Of a stretch of 64,000 bases of DNA, positions 1 through 10,554 are shown one piece after another. Under the pieces are notes generated by a model that saw nothing but the letters and a program-made list of their open reading frames with translations, had not been told where the DNA came from and made no database searches. Position 1 is the stretch's first letter. Each line of letters opens with the position of its first letter. The position numbers were made by a program, and so were the translations under genes. The DNA is taken from positions 5,208,501 to 5,272,500 of the forward strand of contig NC_134035.1 of NCBI RefSeq assembly GCF_964204645.1, read 5' to 3'. The DNA comes from Tubulanus polymorphus (Eukaryota > Nemertea > Palaeonemertea > Tubulaniformes > Tubulanidae).

Positions 1-136
1 ATAGTGACAATTAAAGGAGTTTCAAGCACCTTTAAAAGCATTTTCCGCGGAAAAGGTTTTTAAGGAATTGAGGAGTCATAGGGACCCTGTGGATATGAGA
101 AGACTGACAGGGATTCCATGAATAATGTAATCAATG

Positions 137-235
137 ACCTGTCTGTAGTTAAGTTTCACAATCGGATATTTTCATGTCGGAATAAGCCCATCCAATTATG
201 AAAGTGATAAGGTAAATAATTAGCTGGTGCCGGTA
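137..235 (+). repeat. Segment of BBS2 intron also found at 4,727-4,825
   Basis: About 100 bp of the BBS2 intron (landmark ctgtctgtagttaagtttca) recurs in diverged form and the same orientation at 4,727-4,825. It is either an old dispersed repeat or a small segmental duplication. Substitutions and small indels are visible between the two copies. Confidence 0.5.
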
Positions 236-245
236 CTTTACTTAC

Positions 246-670
246 ATCTCTGTAAAACAGATCGGTATTATTAGCGACGTCGTAGGCCAGTAAATTCGTC
301 TGCGTTCCGACCATCAGGATATCGTTATCGGATTTCGGATCGAGCGGGCCGGCGTTTATAGCGCTGACCGCCTGATTGATATTCAACAGACTGATGTCAT
401 TATCGCTGTTTGATTCGATTCGACCTCCCGATGACTGATTACGCGTGTGCGGGTTGTGAATGAAAACCTGAGAAAGTAGAAAACGAATTTATAGAAAACC
501 GTACGATTCATTTTGAAGATGAAACTGAGCTTTTATTGGATGTTAAATACCTTTCCAGCAGTCGTAGCACAGGTTAGACACGGGTGGACTCCATCATACT
601 TTCCTATTGTGACCATACGTTGATTTATTTTATGATTGAGTTTTAACGTGAAGATCGGAACCAGCGGCAT
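246..670 (-). CDS. BBS2: Bardet-Biedl syndrome 2 protein, first two coding exons (partial)
   Basis: BBS2 is a subunit of the BBSome, the coat complex that moves membrane proteins into and out of cilia. Two exons are visible on the minus strand. Exon 1 (670-551) starts at ATG and encodes 40 residues beginning [15 protein letters not shown]. Exon 2 (467-246) encodes 74 residues with the segments [18 protein letters not shown] and [14 protein letters not shown], which are hallmark N-terminal beta-propeller sequences of BBS2. Both junctions have GT/AG signals and phase 0. Positions 1-245 are intron, and the rest of the gene (most of a roughly 700-residue protein in animals) lies beyond the left edge. 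The start is chosen because it aligns with the known BBS2 N-terminus. Identification is by recalled family sequence and is strong. Confidence 0.95.
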
Positions 671-1192
671 GGTGATCAAAATAGGTGATGAGGGACGCCG
701 ATTGCCCTAGCGAGCAAATAAGTAGGACCGACGTGAGACAGACAGGGGATGGATTTGTTCTGTTACTTTTTTGGCTCCTGGCGACAAATGAAACTTTCGA
801 TCATTAATCATTTCGGTTTGAATTTAAAGATCAAATAAAACTGCATCTTCTGATTATACCTACCGACTATTTCTATCCTTGATTCGATCAAAATTCGACG
901 AAATAAACAACTTTTCTGTTTCAGAGGAATTTGCAATTTGAACTGTCAAATGTCGACCGTCCAGTGCTGCCCCTATATAGATCGTTAGCGGTAAAAGTTT
1001 GAACTAACATGTTCGTTTCCGGGCCACACAGAATTGCTACTGTGGCATGCGAGCAATGGTTCGCGCTGTCATTAATGATAATTGTATCATTCAATATAAA
1101 GATAAAATTAAGGGCATTTTCTAAATAATATTTGTCAGCTATTTCTACCGTCAAAGTAGAGGAATTTCCCATCTAAATCTTATATATCATAA
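671..1192. other. Region upstream of BBS2
   Basis: No gene is seen on the plus strand here. This is the expected promoter and 5' UTR side of BBS2, but no distinct promoter motif stands out. From about 954 to 1,073 lies a partial or internally altered copy of the MITE found whole at 1,193-1,337: it shares the left end (ccgtccagtgctgcc) and the internal tactgtggcatgcgag. Confidence 0.4.
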
Positions 1193-1337
1193 CCCGTTAA
1201 GTGCTGCCACTTTACAGATCGTTAGCGGTGAAAGTGTGAACTATTCTGTACCTGAAAGAACATACTGTGGCATGCGAGTAATAGATTAGTTCAGACTTTT
1301 GCCGCCATCGATTTATAAAGGGGCAGCACTTGACGGT
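1193..1337. mobile_element. MITE of about 145 bp with terminal inverted repeats (family A)
   Basis: The element starts ccgttaagtgctgcc and ends ggcagcacttgacgg, so its ends are inverted copies of one another. The inverted similarity runs inward about 45 bp to gtgtgaac and gttcagac. It has no coding capacity. A second full copy is at 4,331-4,476 and a partial one near 954-1,073. The size, inverted ends and lack of coding fit a non-autonomous DNA transposon; the superfamily is not determined. Confidence 0.7.
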
Positions 1338-2530
1338 GAAGACCCTCGCTTATCAGGGTTTGATTGCCCCCCTTGGGGCGTGGTGATGATTTAGAAATTA
1401 CGACGACAAAATCTATTTGAAATAGCCCACAATTCTAAGAAGTCATTTTCGGCCAAACGTCTCGAGGATCTTTTAATAAGTCAACCAAAATGCTGGGTCT
1501 CTTACCCGACTTTACTCGCGACGGCTCCCACGTGCTTCAAACTTCCCGCCCCGTAAACTAAAGCCCTTCCTGTTGCCCTTCCCTCGACAGAACCGAAACC
1601 ATTGACCAATGATATGGCCAGTGTATAGTAATACCTTTAGAAATCATTGGAGCTTATTTTGTTATTGGTGATGCAGCCAATCATCGAGTATAGAATTTAA
1701 GAGGTCATTTAAAAACTGGTGGGCGCTCGTATAAGCCATCATTACACTTGAAAACCCTACAAGGTGCTGAACTCTGTCGCCGGATAAACACAGATAGGAC
1801 ACGTTTTAAAAGAAGCGATTTTTATCGAATTTTTGGCCCAAAACGCAACGAACTGATGATACAACTCGACTTTTAACTCAGGATACGGAATTTGAAGACT
1901 TCAATAATCAACTCTTATAAGAATTAATTGAATAAACTTTTCAATCTGGTTCATCGCGATACAAGGTTGCTGTAAGGTAGGTGGAACATTTATTCAATAG
2001 CGGCAGAAATTTATGTTTGGCTTATATTTAGGAAATATAGTTTGGTACGTTTAGGTCAGGTCAGGTCAGGTTAGGTCAAGTTACATTAGGTTAAGTCAGC
2101 TCAATCAGGTCCCTGAGGAATGAGTTAGGAGAGGTTATTTCAAAAAGTTTGTGGGTTAGGTCATGGACTATTCGGTTTATAGTCCATGGTTAGGTGTAAC
2201 ATTGACTTTGACGTTGTGACTTAGACTTGGACTCAACTTCTTGCAAAATACAAGCTTCACTATGGCGAGTAGAGCTAGTTTCGGACTTAAGACCCAACAT
2301 CAAATAGCGCGGGCCAGATGACACCTCAAAAACATCTCGACATACTTTACAGATACAACAGATAGCGACAGAAACAAAACAATGTACAACACTGTTACAC
2401 GTTGAAATTATTAAACTCCGTTTTTCACAGGTCACAGCTAGAATAACACCACTTATCTATAAACTAACAACACTAATCTAAACGCGTCAAATATCGCGCA
2501 AATTATTCTAAATATCAAGCCATTTTTAGG
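1338..2530. other. Intergenic DNA, mostly featureless; short GGTCA-rich run
   Basis: No gene or RNA is recognised. At about 2,052-2,100 there is a short run of imperfect aggtc/aggtt pentamers (ggtcaggtcaggtcaggtta). It is too short and irregular to be telomeric. The remainder is AT-rich single-copy-looking sequence. Confidence 0.4.
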
Positions 2531-3224
2531 TTGAAGTCATCTCACGCTGTTTTATCTTTAGGTGGTCTCGCACCGTTTTTTTTTAGAAGTCATCTCGCGC
2601 CGTTTTATTTTGAAGTCATTTCGTGCCGTTTCATTATGAATTCATCTCACGCAGTTTTTTTTAGAAGTCATCTCGCGCTCGCGCTGTTTTATTTTGAAGT
2701 CATTTCGCGCTGTTTTACTTTGACGTCTGACGTTTGACGGGTTAATCTCGGTGAAATTGTTCAAAATTCTAACTTGTTTTTCAATTTCAGGATGATCAAA
2801 CAAGCAATGATTCTAAATATCGAGCCATTTAATTTGAAGTCATATCGCGCCGTTTTATGTTGAAGTCATCTCGTACCGTTTTATGTTGAGGTCGTCTCGC
2901 GCTGTTTTATTTTGAAGTCATCTCGCGCTGTTTTATTTTGAAGTCATCTCGCGCTGTTTTATTTTGAAGTCATCTCGCGGTGTTTTATTTTGAAGTCATC
3001 TCGCGCTGTTTTATTTTGACGTCATCTCGCGCTGTTTTATTTTGAAGTCATCTCGCGCTGTTTTATTTTGAAGTCATCTCGCGCTGTTTTATTTTGAAGT
3101 CATCTCGCGGTGTTTTATTTTGAAGTCATCTCGCGCTGTTTTATTTTGACGTCATCTCGCGCTGTTTTATTTTGAGGTCATCTTGCGCTGTTTTATTTTG
3201 AAGTCATCTCGCGGGGTTTTTTTT
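2531..3224. repeat. 26-bp minisatellite
   Basis: Tandem repeat with a unit close to gaagtcatctcgcgctgttt plus tatttt (26 bp). It lies in two blocks, about 2,531-2,735 (more degenerate) and 2,826-3,220 (regular, about 15 units). The DNA separating and following the blocks (2,740-2,795 and 3,230-3,300) shares the landmark tttttcaatttcaggatg, so a larger unit containing the array was itself duplicated. Short open frames in it are by-products of the repeat. Confidence 0.9.
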
Positions 3225-4330
3225 GGAGCTAATCTCGGTGAAAATTGTTACGAATTCTAACTCGCTCGATTCGAGCGATTTGTTTTTCAATTTCAGGATG
3301 GACTTTTAACACATTACCCGAACTGACCTACCAGAACTGACTACCGACCTTAACTGAGACTTCACCTAGAAGTTAATGATTGGTAAGTTCAATTCGGGTC
3401 CAGTTGCGCAGGTAAGAATTAGCATTGGGACTGTTTGGGAGTTTAATCATTGAACACGATAACATACATGGGAACAAAAACTTAACTAATTATCATAAAG
3501 AATTGTTGCTAAATGCTCATCTTCACTTCAGCATTTTAAGAGACATCACAGATGACTGCAACGTCACTCCAGCATCTTAGATTACTGCGTCTTCACTCCA
3601 ACTCCCAGACACAACACAGTTGATCGCATCAGTCACAGACATCACAACTGACCGCATCTTCTTTAATCGCTATAAGCGGCTGTTTGGTGTAAAATAAATT
3701 GTATCAATTTTGATTCTTGTGTTCTATGTCTATATTCCTGATTCGGACCATGTCGCACCTTTTTGGACACTGTAGAAGATTAGAGGATTCAGACCATTAC
3801 AGGCCCAATTCTCTTGGACGGTGAAATTTAGGACGGTGAAAATTAGGATTCGAACCCTAGCCCATTCTCTTATGGACGCCGAGAAAAACCAGAGGATAAA
3901 CCTTGCACGCCGTTATATCTTTAGACTTTAAAATTCGAATCCTTGCAGGTGACTTGGACTTAAGGCAAGACTTGCAATACTTCAGGAATCGAACTTCTGG
4001 CAGCCAGTTGCTCAAAAGTTAGTTAAAGATAACCGACGATCTATACGTGACGATGTCCTTTTGCCAACTATCCCCTGATCGGTTAACCTATCTAACCAAC
4101 TTTTAAGTAACTGCAACCCTTGAATATTGGGATTTTCTACGCGGAAGTTGGACTACACCGTGAGTCAAGAAGATACGCCGAGTCTACGGGTGTCTGGAAT
4201 TAGTCATTTTTGGGTGGAAACACTCAAAAATATCATTGTTACTTCGAGGAGATACAAAACTAATTGATGACTTGGTAATTCGAATCACACGATACTAAAC
4301 GCAGGCGAAGGCCCGCTTATGAATGAAATT
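3225..4330. other. Intergenic DNA with one degenerate MITE copy
   Basis: No gene is recognised. Position 4,000-4,120 is a diverged member of the dispersed palindromic family described at 53,648-53,780 (ends cagccagttgctcaaaagtt and aaccaacttttaagtaactg). Near 3,845 a tRNA B-box-like string occurs on the minus strand, but no tRNA fold could be built around it. Confidence 0.45.
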
Positions 4331-4476
4331 GACCGTCAAGTGCTGTCGCTATATAGACCGTGGGTGGTAAAAATATGAACTCGCTCGCGCTGTAGCATGT
4401 TACTGTGGCATGCGAGTAATATGTTAGTTCACCCTTATACCGTCAATGCTTTATATAGAGGCAGCACTGGACGGCA
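4331..4476. mobile_element. MITE of about 146 bp (family A, second full copy)
   Basis: It begins gaccgtcaagtgctg and ends cagcactggacgg, with the internal tactgtggcatgcgagtaat shared with the copy at 1,193-1,337. Inverted ends and no coding capacity indicate a non-autonomous DNA element. Confidence 0.7.
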
Positions 4477-5010
4477 TAAGTTTATTTTATTCTTACTGTG
4501 GAATGCGAGTAAATTCAATCTACATTTTACTCGGTAGATTGCCAATGAAATAGCATAATTCACATGAAACGTCCTTTCAATTTGGTTACTAATTTAGTTG
4601 ATTTAACCTATGAGATATCAAGGCTACTCGAATCTTAACTGATTTATCAGTAAATAGAATCCGATGATTCATTAGCGGTTCTTCCGAGGTTAAACTGCAG
4701 CAATGCAGCATGTCCCGTGTTAGTCGGTAACCTGTCTGTGGTTTAGTTTCACGATCGGATATTTTCACAAACCCATCCGATTATAAAAAGCTTACCACCA
4801 ACGATTAGGTAACTAACTAGTCCCGTGTGAGGACCTGGGGCCTGTGACGGGACATCCTTGTCCCGTTACAGGTCCCGAAAAGTGAATGTATCTTGACAAG
4901 TTTGGTGCCAATGGTATTAGTTACCGTTTGTTAAGCGTTACACTGCAAACAAAAGTAAAACTGAAGGGGGCAACTTAATGGCCCTAGATCAATTATCGTG
5001 AGAGAATTCC
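4477..5010. other. Intergenic DNA
   Basis: No gene seen. It contains the 4,727-4,825 segment that resembles BBS2 intron DNA at 137-235. Near 4,822-4,875 the words gtcccgtgtgaggacc and gggacatccttgtcccg foreshadow the 30-bp array that follows. Confidence 0.35.
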
Positions 5011-5246
5011 AAGTGAGAGCACCCGATTCAACACACTGTCCCGTGAGAGGACCAGACTCAACACACTGTCCTGTGAGAGGACCCGATTTTAAATACTGTC
5101 CCGTGAGAGGACCCGATTCAACTTACTGTCCCGTGAGAGGGCCCGGTTTCAAATCTGTCGCGTGAGAGGGCCCGATTCAACACACTGTCCCGTGAGAGGA
5201 CCCATTTTAAATACTGTCCCGTGAGAGGGCCACTGTTTCAAATCTG
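5011..5246. repeat. 30-bp tandem array ending at the edge of the inverted duplication
   Basis: About eight units of roughly 30 bp, each with the core ctgtcccgtgagaggaccc followed by gattcaacac or gattttaaata. Unit starts fall at 5,041, 5,071, 5,101 and 5,131. The array stops within a few bases of 5,247, exactly where similarity to the inverted right arm begins. The array is absent from the corresponding position beyond 33,198. Confidence 0.85.
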
Positions 5247-5345
5247 TTTCGAGTTAACTAGTGTTTTAAACGTTTTTGAACCTTTTTTGCCAAGGTTAAG
5301 ACAGGGGGCATAGAACTTTAAATGGATCAATAATGATTAAACCTA

Positions 5346-5446
5346 GGGCCCGGTTTTATAAACCGGTATTCCTTTAACCATGGGGCTGATCCAATTGAGT
5401 TAACCCCCGGATTAAAGGTGATACTAGTCTATAAAACCGGGCCTAG
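5346..5446. mobile_element. Palindromic MITE of about 100 bp (family B)
   Basis: It starts gggcccggttttataaacc and ends ctataaaaccgggcc; the interior holds ccatggggctgatccaattg and gttaacccccggattaaagg in inverted relation. A copy lies in the right arm (33,001-33,100) as part of the duplication, and a diverged independent copy lies at 52,612-52,748. Confidence 0.7.
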
Positions 5447-5535
5447 ATGTTTTAGAAATAATCGTTTTTAGCAGTTGCATGAAACCATTGTAATTAGAAA
5501 TTGGCCGACGCAGAATTGTTTGATTTTGTGTGTCA

Positions 5536-8500
5536 ACAAATTATATATTTTTCAGTTCAGAAGTATGCAAGTCGCATTTGATCAATGCCTTAGCGTCGCG
5601 TACGATTAACTTAACCACGACCGTGACGACCAGGACGTGACCAGATATACATTGTTAACTTGAATCAGTTGGAAATATATGCTGTCATACGGAAGACGTA
5701 TAGCCTTACGGTTTAGTTTTTGAGATTTCGGAATATTTCCTCAAAGGAGCTGCAACTAAAAAATATGGAATTTCTTTGGAATACGCGTTCATCTGAACTA
5801 TCAACTTATCGTTCACAGCTGGATAAACTGCAACGATCAGTCCGAACTCTTACCTTAGAATAATCGGCGAATGAATGCTCAATTTCGGTGAAGATGGTGA
5901 CGCTTAGAAATCTGTAAGGAATAATACCCTTGTGCAATATCGGAACATAATAATCAGATGGTGTATCGAACAATGCGCGTGTTCATTTGAATAATAATCA
6001 AACGCGATCGCTTTGAGATGAAACAATGACGTACGTTACATTACGAGCGAGATTGATAATTTATTTTCAAACCGCGGTTGTAAAGTGGATTCTTGTTTGT
6101 TGTTTGTAAAATGATTGCGCAATTAGGAAATGCTCTATTCCCCTGGCATTAACTCGAACGTCAAAATCCCATCGATCACATCTTGATAAAACTGCAGCAA
6201 TCAGTGTATGAATTGATGATATGACATAAACTTGTGTAATATCGGGATATAATAAGATACTCAGTGATTGGAATAATTATCAAGTGTAGTAATTAAAAAC
6301 GTTAATGAGATATTGTATATTTTCATTAATTCAATTGTTTAGCGTTGATAAAGACTGATTTATTCTATGATATCGAGGTGAGTCGGATTCATGTTTATTC
6401 TTCTTTAATTCATTCATTCGCGATTGACCATAAAAAAACAAATATATCATAATCAATATTTTGTATTAGTATTTCGTTGTCGTTATTGTTCTATTCACTT
6501 GCCAGTTCAAAATCGAGCCGAAGCCACCCCTTCTCCAGGGCGGGCACGGAGAGCAGCCTAGACGCGAGAACGGACCGATACTCGCTTGCCAGGGCAAAAA
6601 GGGGTCAAGAAAGGCCAAAAAACGCGGGACCGGACCAATACTCACTTGCCAGGGCAAAAAGGAGCCAAAAAGGCCATTTTCACCCTAGGAAAGGCAGCCA
6701 ATATGCGGGACCGGACCTATACTCGCTTGCCAGGGCAAAAAGGAGCCAAAAAGGCCATTTTCACCCTAGGAAAGGCAGCCAATATGCGGGACCGGACCTA
6801 TTCTCGCTTGCCAGAGCAAAAAGGAGCCAAAAAGGCCATTTTCCCCCTAGGAAAGGCAGCCAATATGCGGGACCGGACCTATACTCACTTGCCAGGGCAA
6901 AAAGGAGCCAAAAAGGCCATTTTCACCCTAGGAAAGGCAGCCAATATGCGGGACCGGACCTATACTCGCTTGCCAGGGCAAAAAGGAGCCAAAAAGGCCA
7001 TTTTCACCCTAGGAAAGGCAGCCAATATGCGGGACCGGACCTATTCTCGCTTGCCAGAGCAAAAAGGAGCCAAAAAGGCCATTTTCCCCCTGGGAAAGGC
7101 AGCCAATATGCGGGACCGGACCTATACTCACTTGCCAGGGCAAAAAAGAGCCAAAAAGGCCATTTTCACCCTAGGAAAGGCAGCCAATATGCGGGACCGG
7201 ACCTATACTCGCTTGCCAGGGCAAAAAGGAGCCAAAAAGGCCATTTTCACCCTAGGAAAGGCAGCCAATATGCGGGACCGGACCTATACTCGCTTGCCAG
7301 GGCAAAAAGGAGCCAAAAAGGCCATTTTCACCCTAGGAAAGGCAGCCAATATGCGGGACCGGACCTATACTCGCTTGCCAGGGCAAAAAGGAGCCAAAAA
7401 GGCCATTTTCACCCTAGGAAAGGCAGCCAATATGCGGGACCGGACCTATACTCGCTTGCCAGGGCAAAAAGGAGCCAAAAAGGTCATTTTCCCCCTAGGA
7501 AAGGCAGCCAATATGCGGGACCGGACCTATACTCACTTGCCAGGGCAAAAAAGAGCCAAAAAGGCCATTTTCACCCTAGGAAAGGCAGCCAATATGCGGG
7601 ACGGACCTATACTCGCTTGCCAGGGCAAAAAGGAGCCAAGAAAGGCCAAAAAAGGCGGATCCGGACCTCTAGAATGCGGCACCGGACCAATATTCGCTTG
7701 CCAGGGACAAAAGGAGCCAAAAAGGCCAATTTCCCCCAAGAAAAGCAGCCATGACGCGGGACCATCAGAAAGGAATGAATAAAACAATCATATCAATCTT
7801 TATGAAATACTAATTATTATTCTTTTGTTTATTTTGCATCATACAGGAATTAATTCAGAAAGAAGAAACATGAATCCGACATAACGTCAAGTTTGAAAGA
7901 ATTCATTAAATAAACCTTACGAAAAATGTCTCACCAAAGGTTTATTAATTAGCGATCACGTCATTGTACGATACACTGATTAACAGCTTATTGTATCCTG
8001 ATATTAGAACAAGTTTATATTTCTTGCAGTTATTCCAAATCGAACATCTATTATCATAAGTTTTTGAAATTCATGTTTATCCAGATGTGAACGGTGAGTT
8101 TGAATGGACGACAAATAGGAATTCAGCTTACCCCCAAGTCTGAAAACAGATTGATTCTAATTAACCTGGAATCATAAGGCTCACTAATCGCCTCACAAAC
8201 ATTTTATCAATAAGCGATCACACTTGATTATCCGATGATCATTGTTCAATACACAGACTATCAGCGTATTACATCCCGATTTTAGAACAAGTTTATTCTT
8301 TTAAGACTTCTTAAGCGTCACCGAAATCGAGAATCCAATCTACGATATCATCAGCTCTAACACTGATCGGTGCGGTTTATCCAGGTGTAAACGATGAATT
8401 CCAATTTGTCTTGTTGAGTCGCGAATTCCCGTTCCAGAAACCTACGTACGCATTTTCTTGCAGCTCCGGAGTCAATGTCTTTATTCTCCGCACATACATA

Positions 8501-8785
8501 CTGATAGTGCAGCATACAGATACGAACGACAGTTTTTTTAAGTCTGATTTAGTGAGTTCCAAAAAATTTGATCCAATGTATTTTCTCGCAGAGTCGATAT
8601 CCTAAATCTATACAAAACTGTACGTGTGTCTCGAATGACAGCCGATATATCTCTAACTGATGTACAGAATGTATATATAGGCTAATCACGTCCCGGTCAC
8701 GGTCATGGTTCCAGTTAGTCGTGCGCAACAGGACACTGTTCAGAAATTGCATAAATGAAAAATGTTTTTATTATGTCAAAAAGTG
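5536..8785. mobile_element. Foldback-like element with central 81-bp array (left-arm copy)
   Basis: The two sides of the 81-bp array are imperfect inverted copies of each other for about 1 kb. For example accacgaccgtgacgacc near 5,616 matches the reverse complement of the sequence near 8,690-8,715, and gtcggattcatgtttattct near 6,383 matches that near 7,865-7,880. Inside each inverted repeat are two diverged sub-repeats containing gatcgct and ttgtgcaatatcgg-type words. Long inverted repeats around a tandem core is the organisation of foldback (FB/Galileo-type) elements. No transposase was found, and the superfamily and exact ends are not established. Confidence 0.65.
6575..7735. repeat. 81-bp tandem array (left copy, about 14 units)
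   Basis: The unit is 81 bp, measured from ggagcc at 6,661 to ggagcc at 6,742. It contains ttgccagggcaaaaagg, aaggccattttcacccta and ggaaaggcagccaatatg. Because 81 is 27 codons, any frame without a stop in one unit stays open through the array. This explains the 425-residue and 398-residue open frames on the plus strand (27-residue repeats such as GQKGAKKAIFTLGKAANMRD). Unit variants (ctcgcttgccagg, ctcgcttgccaga, ctcacttgccagg) partly cycle in threes. No splice or initiation context suggests a gene. Confidence 0.9.
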
Positions 8786-9562
8786 TTTCAGAAAGAAATC
8801 ATCATTCCGAAATAGCGTTCCGCATCAGTAATTAGGGTTAGGGATATGAACCCCACCCGTCATTCGGTAATAGCAGAGCAAAACATGAGATGAATAGAAG
8901 AAAAAAGCTTTCCATTTCATTCGGTTTTCCAATGGACATGGGTGGTTCAAATTCATACGATCATTTATAGCAGAAATCTCTCCATTCTTGACAAACATTC
9001 ACAATCCAGAAATGAATGTTAGAGTTATTTTTTGCCTTAACAACGAATTCATTCCACACCATATCTAAAAGTCGACAAACCATATGATGGTCTTCATGAA
9101 CTGCGTATGAATGCACAAGGAGAGCAATCCTGTTAGAATCAAATCTGGCCTAATATAATTCACAAAGTGACATTATCATCATTTATTTACTTTTCATTTT
9201 CGTTCTTTATTATAAAAAATATATAATGGTATTTTTGTTTTTTATGCAACAGTATATACGTACGATCACAGTGGAAAAACACACATAAATCAGAGTTTTG
9301 CTTAAAGCCGTTATCTTAAAATCTGAGTTAGAGTTAACTCTGAACTTACAATTCAGGATCCAGTTCCACAGTTGTGAGTTAAGTTAAAATCAGTTCATTT
9401 TCAATGAGTCAAATCTTAACTCTGAACTGTGGAACTGGGTCCAGCTCTACAGTCCCGAGTTAGAGTTAACTGCGAAGTGATCGAACTCATGCGTCAAATT
9501 GCATCCCAATGAAACGATATTCTCTCGACGACTAATTCCTATGTTTAGAAATCGCTGTATCG

Positions 9563-9809
9563 TCATAGATACGTAATAGTCGTCGAGTTTGATGCTATCG
9601 AATTCCAACTCGAAATGATTTTCAAGTCATTCGCGTCGAAGCCACAGTCCGGAAATGAAACATCGGTTTCTGTCACCGACCGAGGGAGACGAGGGGTGTT
9701 GAAAGCCCGGTGCTGACCGGTCGGGTCGCTGTATCGTTTTTGAACGTTCGCGTCTCCGTTCGATATCGAATATATTCCGTCCTCCGATGGCTCGATGAAG
9801 ACTTTCCCG
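9563..9809 (-). pseudogene. Antisense copy of the SLCO 3' end (gene fragment)
   Basis: The reverse complement matches the last 247 bases of the SLCO terminal coding exon (27,148-27,394), including the stop codon. Several substitutions are visible, for example ggtcagcacc for ggtcggcacc. It lacks all upstream exons and any splice acceptor of the parental exon, so it is a by-product of the inverted duplication and not an independent gene. Confidence 0.9.
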
Positions 9810-10554
9810 GTGATACTGCTGCCACCCCGATACCACTGATACCAGTGATACTATGGTTCTATGGATGCTTTCGGCCCGTGTTGTATGCGGTCGTAGTGTT
9901 CTGTTCTCATTGTATTGTCCCATGACGCCCTCTACATAGCCGCCATCTTGAAACGGTGTTCTGGTACACCATCGAACAACCGGAATTTCCTTGCAGACAT
10001 ATCCAATATGGCTGCGCCCATGGATCATGGATAAGTTTTTCAAGTGTCGATTCAAAGATTCACGTGGTGTTTTCAGCTGTAAATAGCTGTTGAAACACCT
10101 TGAACTGATAGATTCAGATAATATCAGTGTGTATCACACGTCTTATGAATTGTAGCAGTGTTGTCACCTCATAACACTCGATAACGAAGCGTTCAAACTG
10201 AATATCGAAATCTTCCCGTCTTCCCGACCCGGCCCATACTCACACTGTCACTACTACACCGCCACTGGTGATCGTGCACCTGCTACTACACCAATATTAA
10301 TTATTTTTACCCAGACGACTACTGCTATGCTACAATAGTCTATGTGCAGCGTATCACCCCTTCATTGTCCTGTTTGTTTGAAAGTAAATCGTTGAAGCCC
10401 CATTTTAACCCCTTGCCAGGTGAATCTGCAAAAATAAACCATATGGATTACTCTAATTTGACAGCCTGCCATACTTAAGATAATAAAACATACTGAAAAC
10501 AGTAGTCAGTGTACTGTGTATTTACATGAGAATCGTATAATTGCCTAGTGAAAA
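9810..10554. other. Upstream region of MTRF1L
   Basis: Unique sequence between the inner edge of the left arm and the MTRF1L start codon. It should contain the MTRF1L promoter and 5' UTR. No TATA box or other clear motif is visible at a defined distance. The open frame across 9,627-10,055 on the minus strand is partly the SLCO fragment out of frame and is not a gene. Confidence 0.5.

Larger units (their letters stand above)
5247..9809. repeat. Left arm of a large inverted duplication
   Basis: Read in reverse complement, this 4.56-kb segment matches 27,148-33,198 over its length. The outer end tttcgagttaactagtgttt (5,247) pairs with the sequence ending at 33,198. The inner end lies inside a copy of the last SLCO exon (9,809 pairs with about 27,148). 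By eye the differences are scattered single bases, about one per 20-30 bp in the stretches compared. Two length differences stand out: the right arm has an extra 1.14 kb (27,675-28,815) and a longer 81-bp array. It encloses, with its partner, about 17.3 kb carrying MTRF1L and SLCO. Confidence 0.93.

Noticed and set aside
2048-2100. Telomere-like ggtca/ggtta run
   Set aside because: Too short and irregular, with mixed pentamers and no long TTAGGG-type tract.
3838-3862. tRNA B-box-like ggattcgaaccc on the minus strand
   Set aside because: No acceptor, D or anticodon stem could be formed around it, so it is not called as a tRNA.
6477-7782. Two overlapping long plus-strand open frames (425 and 398 residues) with 27-residue repeats
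   Set aside because: They are a consequence of an 81-bp tandem array with no stop in the unit. Several frames are open at once, unit changes alter amino acids freely, and the right-arm copy is frame-shifted.
8377-8752. Overlapping open frames on both strands, repeated at 29,355-29,730
   Set aside because: They lie within the inverted repeats of the foldback-like element. The same sequence is open in competing frames and encodes nothing recognisable.
9627-10055. Minus-strand open frame of 142 residues
   Set aside because: Partly the duplicated SLCO fragment read out of frame and partly MTRF1L upstream DNA. No domain is recognisable.
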